Positions 58,201 to 64,000 of a stretch of 64,000 nt of DNA are shown here, piece after piece. The position numbers and the translations under genes were made by a program. Source of the stretch: Rhizophagus irregularis. Taxonomy: Eukaryota > Glomeromycota > Glomeromycetes > Glomerales > Glomeraceae. Location: positions 1,844,001 to 1,908,000 of the forward strand of contig NC_089451.1 in the NCBI RefSeq assembly GCF_026210795.1, in the 5' to 3' direction. A model generated the notes under the pieces. It ran no database searches. It saw only the letters and a program-made list of their open reading frames with translations, and had not been told where the DNA came from. The number at the start of each line of letters is the position of its first letter. Positions within the stretch are counted from its first letter, which is position 1.

Positions 58201-58798
58201 ACCGATGAACAATTATTAAATTATGCAAAGGTTATTTATGAGAATTTAAGTGGATTACAAAGGACTACGACAAAAAGAACATTTAAGGATTTGGATAATG
58301 AAATAAATTGGACTATTAAACTTATTTCATCAACAAAATCGGCAAAAACAAAAAAATTAAAGATTCCTGCAAGAGAATCTTGTCCTTTATGCCAAAAAAA
58401 TATCCTTTTTAAACATAAGATTATAATTATTTTTTAAAAAAAAAATTTAAATATCTATACTTAATTCTTTTTCGTGTTTATTACATGTTTCTTTAGGACC
58501 CGGATTTAAAGGTACTTGTGAAAAAGGACATCTTTGGGGTAATTAAATTTTCTCTTTAGATACTCTATTAATAAACAATCATTTTTAATAACACTTCTTT
58601 TTTATAGAACGATGTTCAATAACCTTAAGCCTTCTTTCAAATAAACATATAAAATCTTGTAGCACATGTAAACGTAAATCACTTGATATAACAAAATTTA
58701 ACGATGAACTTTCTATTAATTCAATGTTCTTTAAAACCATTTTAACGGTAAGTGATAAGTGTTTTTATTGTGGTGGTAATTTTATTTGTAATTGTTAG
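55281..58798 (+). CDS. TFIIIC 90-kDa-type subunit with C-terminal zinc finger, 801 aa, 16 exons
   Basis: Exons: 55281-55391, 55462-55582, 55662-55746, 55817-55901, 55982-56078, 56168-56261, 56330-56430, 56503-56687, 56755-56887, 56956-57414, 57486-57672, 57743-57848, 57915-58056, 58145-58399, 58485-58538, 58608-58798. They total 2406 nt (802 codons), and all phases match. TFIIIC recruits TFIIIB to tRNA and 5S promoters for RNA polymerase III. Residues about 15-480 form the WD-repeat-like TFIIIC90 N-terminal region (CLKWSEDNQILLFTPIGIYI, FRCATWSPNG, ISWSPLFIG, FVTGCVEGSVYLWQV, GLTWRYDGSQLRVF). An acidic loop follows, then helical sequence. The C-terminal zinc domain has C715-P-L-C718, C732-x3-H736-x4-C741, C756-S-T-C759 and C790-F-Y-C793. 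The length is close to that of human GTF3C4. All introns are GT-AG except the one at 58400-58484, annotated separately. Confidence 0.92.
58400..58484 (+). other. Probable U12-type AT-AC intron
   Basis: No GT donor exists between the CPLC codons and the next zinc-finger exon. The sequence at the junction is ATATCCTTTTT, a match to the U12-type donor consensus. The intron can end at TTAC (58481-58484), 20 nt downstream of a branch-like TACTTAATTC (58458-58467). It then joins in frame as QKN-VSLGPGFKGTCEKGH. An alternative end at CTTTAG (58496) also keeps frame and removes four residues. Minor-spliceosome introns are known in some early-diverging fungi. Transcript evidence is not available here. 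Confidence 0.75.
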
Positions 58799-59154
58799 AA
58801 ATAAGTAAAATTTTAATAATTTAATAAATAATAAATAATAATTAACATTAAATACAATTACATAAAATCCTTGATTGCTGACCTTGCTATTATTTAATTT
58901 ATTCATTAAAAAATTTCCTATAGAAATTTATTATCATTTAGGGCGTCCTTTCACTTATCATCTTCTGATATAAACTGATAATAAAACTGCTTGCTTATTT
59001 AATTGTCAGCCAATACAATACATTTACTAAATTATATCGAAATGGTTAAGAAGTTTAATAATAAAAATTTTTTGTAACGACTTCGATAATAAATTACTTC
59101 AATCGGTTTATAATAAATATTTTATTCCTTTGCACAACTAGGAAGTGATACATT
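58799..59154. other. Convergent 3' intergenic region
   Basis: The short AT-rich gap between the convergent ends of the TFIIIC-like and P450 genes holds both 3' ends. No other feature is visible. Confidence 0.5.
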
Positions 59155-60905
59155 TCAATATATTCTAGGTTTAATTTTAACTATTAATTCTTTACAAACT
59201 CTAAGAAGACCAGATCTGCATTTAAATGGTTCATTCACATCTGCTATTTCTATATCATATTTTCTATAAATCAAGGAAACTAAACACTTTAATACTATCA
59301 TTGCCAATTTTCTTCCCGGACATATTCTAATTCCACCTCCCCATATAGTAAAGGAATCTTTAATATGTTGCTTTTCAAGTAAATATTTATCACTTTCTTC
59401 AACTTTGTAAAATCTATCAGGGTCGAATTTTTCAGGATCAGTCCAATAATTCTTATTTTTCATTATTGCACCATAATGCATTTGAAATGAGGTTTTTTCT
59501 GGCCAATTGATTCCTCCAACCTCATCTTTTTCAAGATTTACACGTGGGATCGAAAAAGATATAGGATGATGACGATGTACTTCTTTGATAACTGCATCGC
59601 AATATTGTAATTCATCAAGATCTTTAGCTGTTATGGGCTTTGTTAAGTCTTTTCCAAGAACCATTTCAATTTCTTGTCGTAATCGTTGTTTCACTTCAGG
59701 ATAAGTTCCAAGATAATATATGACAAAGCAAATCAAATTTGACATCTATTGTTTAAATATTTAGAAAGAAATGAATTTGAATTTTTTGAAAATGAAATAT
59801 ATTTTTTTAAAAAAAAATAAATCCATCTTACCGTACCTCCTCCAAGTAAGGAATCGAATATATTATCAAAAACATCACCGTCAGTCATTGGTCTCAACAA
59901 TTCGATATCGGCATGTTTCGTAACATTGATATCACGTGGTGTATTTGCGGTTAAATATGATGTTAACATATCGTAACGAAGAGGTTGATCTAACGGTGTA
60001 CTCTCAATTTCAACTCTTCTTTCTTTAATAATATTATATATTTTATCAAACAAATAATCTCTATTTTTTAAAAAATTATTTATTTGTCCACGAATAAATG
60101 GAACATAACGGCGAATTAACTTATTAAACATAAAAAAATAAATTAATCCTTTATCGAAAATTTCAAGTGATTGAATAAACTTTTCAGTTTCTTCGATTTT
60201 TTCCTTTTCTTTTTTATTTAAAGAAGCATAATTTTCAGGAATAAGGGTACTATAATAAGAAGCGACAGAATTATTTTTTACTCCAGTTGAAACTTCAAAA
60301 ATTATTTCATTTGTAAATCTAGACATCCATTTTTTCAGATCCAATTCTTTATTTTCTCCTATAATATTCCAATAAGATTCCATTTCTCTCCATAATTCAA
60401 TCGTCCGTGTAATAATTTTATCATTAAAATTTGGAGTCATCATAGCTTGAGAAACAAATTGACGATTATATTTCCAAGATTTATAATCAGTATTCCGAGA
60501 TATTCCTGACCCACTCGCTCCATATTTCATATATTCCATAGTACCTTCTGTAATAAGGTTTCTAATAGGATATTTAGTCTTTGATGAAGGTACATTCATA
60601 TTTTCAATTAAATCTGGTCTAGATAGTATGATTACACGTTCCCCTGCTAAATTGATTTCATACATATCTCCATATTTTTTATACAATGACATCAACCAAT
60701 CAATATGTTCAAATCCAATTCTTTGATGAGCGTTACCAAGAATTGGAAGTGGAAATGGACCAGGTAGAGGATTTGGTCGAGTAAAATAACGATAATAGTA
60801 TTGAGTTACATAGATAACTGTAATAACTATCAGAAGAGAAAAAACACTGTAGTTTACGAATAAAGAGATAATCGTGAATATCATATTAATATTAAAAGTG
60901 GGCAT
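59155..60905 (-). CDS. Cytochrome P450, 554 aa, two exons
   Basis: Exons 60905-59832 and 59745-59155 join in phase 0 (1665 nt with stop) across an 86-nt GTAAG...ATAG intron that cuts the I-helix. P450s are haem mono-oxygenases, usually bound to the endoplasmic reticulum. Residues about 8-33 are the membrane anchor, followed by a proline-rich hinge (PNPLPGPFPLP, 44-54). The I-helix region reads LLGGGT|MSN. The K-helix ExxR is E413-V-H-R416. The PERF-like region is DPEKFDPDRF (about 461-470), and the haem loop WGGGIRICPG places the thiolate ligand at Cys500. The first position of the haem signature is Trp instead of the usual Phe. The substrate cannot be inferred. It shares its upstream region with the divergent kinase gene. 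Confidence 0.93.
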
Positions 60906-61865
60906 AATTTTTAAAAACCAAGTTCATATATAAAGAATTTTTACGCTTCTCATCTGGGAATTCATATGATACATGCCAAACAAAAACAAATAAAGGAGCA
61001 CAATTATATGATATTATCCTTTTGTTTCTCTTTGCCTTACTCGGACAAATTTATCCTGAACCGGTTCTTTATCAAGTTTTTTCAGAGCGTCACGTGATTA
61101 ATACAGTTGCGGTCTAGGATAAGAACCTGAACCCCCAGTCTATTTAAGGACACTCAAGTCTCTCAGGAATGTCCGTGTACTTCCTTGAAATTCCGAAGAT
61201 CGAACCAATGAATATTGCTGATCGAGATTTTTTAGTAAATCGAATATTATAATATTCCAGAAGGTTATCAAGTGGTTAAGGGCTTTTTTAAGTTTAATAA
61301 TGAATATGGGTTAGCAAGTTTTTATAAAAAGTTAAACTGTGATACACGTGATAACCATCGAACTTAGAAGGTAAAAAATTAAGTACATTGTACCATTGTC
61401 GCAAAGATACTCCAAACTAACTTTTTCTGACTATGCTATTTTTAAAATAAATATTAAAGATTTTGAAACTAATTAGTTATGGAACAATAGTGATGTTTTT
61501 ACAATTTCGCTAATATAACATGCAGTTACGTAATCCTTAACAAATCAGCGTACAAAATCTATTCAAATTTTGCCGGATTTTCCGAAAGGTTTTTGAAAAA
61601 TCCGGTAAAATTTTTTAAATCTTGAATGATTTCGGACATTTTACTGCAGATTTCGGTATTTTTCAGAAGATTTCCGGAATTTTTCTAAAAACTTTTTGTA
61701 CGCTGTTAACAATTAAGTGAGTTTCTGCAAAGTTGTTTACAAGTGCACAACATAAACCAATAAATAAGAGTACTTTCATTACACCAATAAATTCAATAAA
61801 TTGCATCGCTCAAACCTTTTCTTTTACTACGAAGTCAATGAAATATAACTTAATTGCATTGCATT
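60906..61865. promoter_or_regulatory. Divergent intergenic region between P450 and kinase
   Basis: 960 bp between two gene starts, so both promoters lie here. It holds the short inverted-repeat element 61546-61705. No other gene is visible. Confidence 0.5.
61546..61705. mobile_element. 160-bp MITE with CAGCGTACAAAA ends
   Basis: The left end CAGCGTACAAAATCTATTC and the reverse complement of the right end, CAGCGTACAAAAAGTTTTTA, are inverted. The arms contain TTTCGG/CCGGA hairpins. TTAACAA occurs on both sides (61537-61543 and 61706-61712) and may be a target duplication, offset by AT on the left. Confidence 0.65.
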
Positions 61866-63349
61866 ATGTCTGCTGTTCGAAAGGACTCGATTAATGCAAT
61901 AATTAATAAAGCATATACATTAATGGATAATAAAATTCACGACGACATACACAAAAAATTTGAATTTCAACAAAAAGTAATTCTTGATGATGAAATGCTT
62001 ACAGAGAATCAAAAAACTAGAGCAATAAACCAATTAAACAAATATTATGATCGAAATAAAGTTTTATTTAATGAAGGAAAAAGAAGGATTTGCGAAAATT
62101 GTAACCAAGTATGTTTAGCTACTTTATTTTGTGAATATTGTGTTCGAAATAATTTAAAAGTAAATTTTTCAAATTGGACATCTAATAATGATGAAATTGA
62201 CAACTTAATACGGAAATGTCAAATGGAAACATTGGGACCGGATTATATAATTGAATGGATCCCATATGATAATTTACAAAATATTAAATATCTAACAGAA
62301 GGTGGAATCTCTAAAATTTATAGAGCAGATTGGATTGGTGGTAATTACAATGAATGGGATATGGAAAAAAATCAATTAAAAAGATTTGGAACTTTCGAAG
62401 TAATACTTAAAAGTTTAGAAAATGTTGAAAGTGCAAGTCATAGCTGGTTTGAAGAGGTAAGTGTATTAAAACCTAACACTAATAATTAAAAAGTTTTAAA
62501 AAATAATATATATATATATATATATTTTAGGCTAAATCACATTTAACTATAAACAATAAGCGGCCAGAAATCGTCCGATGTTATGGGTTAACACGAGATA
62601 TATCAAATGGAAATTATATGCTCGTGATGATGAAAATGGATATGGATTTAAGAGAATATCTACAGCGAAATCATCATCAACTCACGTGGAAGAAAAGAAT
62701 TAGAATTATTTTTGAGATATTAGATGCACTTTATTATCTTCATATTGAAAATGCAATTCATAGAGATTTGCATTCAGGAAATATATTGTATTCACAGTTC
62801 GAAGATTATTGGTATATTAGTGATCTTGGATTTTGTGGACCTGCTGATAAACCATCAAAAAGTATATATGGGAATCTTCCTTACATAGCGCCTGAAGTTT
62901 TTACTACAAAAAAATATTCTTTTGCATCCGATATTTATAGTATTGCTATGCTTATGTGGGAAGTTTCATTTGGCCAACCACCATTTATAAATTGTGAACA
63001 TAATTTTGATTTGATAGTAAATATCATTGGTGGTTTAAGGCCAAATTTTGCATCAGAAATTCCTTTAGAATATAAAAATTTAATTGAAATATGTTGGAAT
63101 GCTGACCCATTAAAAAGACTTGATATTTATACACTTAGGAACAAAATAATTGAAATTAGTAAATTATATCAAAATATGTTAGATGAATCATTTCAATCAA
63201 ATCTTAGTAATTTAAATATGAATAAATATAGTTTAGAATCAGCAGGTAGCAGATTACTTACATATCAATTTAACAGCCCACTTCCTAATACAAAAAATGT
63301 GTCAGAGATGCTAACAGGTATAAATAAATTAACAAGTTTTGTTGTTTAA
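61866..63349 (+). CDS. TKL-type protein kinase with N-terminal zinc ribbon, 469 aa
   Basis: Exons 61866-62456 and 62531-63349 join in phase 0 across a 74-nt GTAAGT...TTTTAG intron. I start at the ATG at 61866; the frame is open further upstream only from a TTG. Residues 76-92 form a possible zinc ribbon (C76-x2-C79, C89-x2-C92). The kinase domain spans about 130-410: glycine loop region LTEGGISKIYRADW, VILK with Lys182, catalytic H274-R275-D276-LHSGN, then D295-L-G in place of DFG, and YIAPE (315-319). HRDLHSGN and SIAMLMWEVSFGQPPF are typical of the tyrosine-kinase-like kinases expanded in glomeromycotan fungi. The catalytic Lys, both Asp residues and the Asn are present, so it is probably active. 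There is no transmembrane segment and no Sel1 repeats. Signalling partner unknown. Confidence 0.92.
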
Positions 63350-64000
63350 TTTTACTATAATCTACTGAACTAAATACTTTATTAGTAGAATATTCATATT
63401 CTAAATTATATGAATTTGTTATTCCTAATAACTGTAAGTATTTATTTAAAATGATATTTTATAATCATTTTTATTAATTGATTGGTTTAATAAAACAGAT
63501 ATAGAAGAAGATCATCTTTATTAAAAGAACAAATGTTTGATAAATATTTATCAATATGATCATTCATTTCCAATGTCTGCTAAATGTATTTATGCAGAAT
63601 GGTAATGTAGTTGAGCTCTTTAATAACAAGGTTGCATATATTTTTGTACAACAGATTTTATCATATACAGTATATTCTATAATTTGCCTTCATTTTATAA
63701 AAATATTTGATTGTTCTTACTTGATTACCTTCAACTTTAAATTTCCATTTTTTATTGCAAAATTGTAGCTGAACTTTTAATTATTTAAACCTTTTTTTCT
63801 AAATTTATAGTTTTCAATTTTTGAAATATATTTTATACAAAGTTTTAATGATATTACCACTCATTTAAAATAATTTTAACTTTTTTATTATATAAATTAT
63901 TATTATATAAATTAACTTAATTTAAATATATTTCTTTTTTTTAATAAAATTATCATTTTATTTTATTTTATTTATAATAAACTATTATATTTGTATAATT
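63350..64000. other. 3' flank, AT-rich
   Basis: Downstream of the kinase gene, the sequence is AT-rich with no supported gene. A 70-codon frame at 63556-63768 lacks any domain. Confidence 0.5.

Noticed and set aside
58739-58798. GTAAGT donor near the 3' end of the TFIIIC-like gene
   Set aside because: Reading through it gives the conserved final C-x2-C of the zinc domain and a stop, and the total length then closes exactly in frame. I treat it as exonic.

Overview
The window looks like a nuclear contig from an arbuscular mycorrhizal fungus, most likely Rhizophagus or a close relative. This is inferred from very AT-rich DNA, intron-rich genes with short GT-AG introns, a tyrosine-kinase-like (TKL) kinase with the N-terminal zinc-ribbon type I associate with that lineage, a BTB/BACK protein, a glomeromycotan-style P450 and dense DNA-transposon debris. 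No search was run.

Layout. 1-25 kb is almost entirely mobile and repetitive DNA: short tandem repeats (1-830), several nested TIR elements with visible target-site duplications (TSDs), a composite element (8.0-15.8 kb) that carries a long tandem array of intron-like units, a second composite (15.9-21.3 kb), and a complete hAT element (22.5-24.9 kb) whose transposase is cut by one in-frame TGA. 25-33 kb is genic: a seven-exon vWA-BTB-BACK protein on the minus strand, a divergent three-exon multipass membrane protein, and an intronless coiled-coil protein. 33-43 kb is gene-poor, with a decayed Tigger/pogo element, a rearranged Aurora-kinase pseudogene and a degraded unknown gene. 43.3-50.9 kb is a five-unit tandem repeat of about 660 bp, interrupted by a 4.2 kb CACTA-like element that carries a second copy of the intron-like array in reverse. 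51.5-63.4 kb is genic again: a short eIF4G-like protein (minus), a 16-exon TFIIIC 90-kDa-type subunit (plus) with a probable U12-type AT-AC intron, a two-exon cytochrome P450 (minus) and a divergent two-exon TKL kinase (plus).

The genes do not form an operon or cluster. Two concern core expression (eIF4G-like for translation initiation, TFIIIC90-like for RNA polymerase III), one is a signalling kinase, and one is an oxidoreductase. The exon models of the six main genes were checked by hand for phase and total length, and all close in frame. The most unusual material is the pair of tandem arrays in which every unit of about 105-145 bp carries a 3' splice site, a 30-45 nt pseudo-exon, a 5' splice site and a CTAAC-like branch point.
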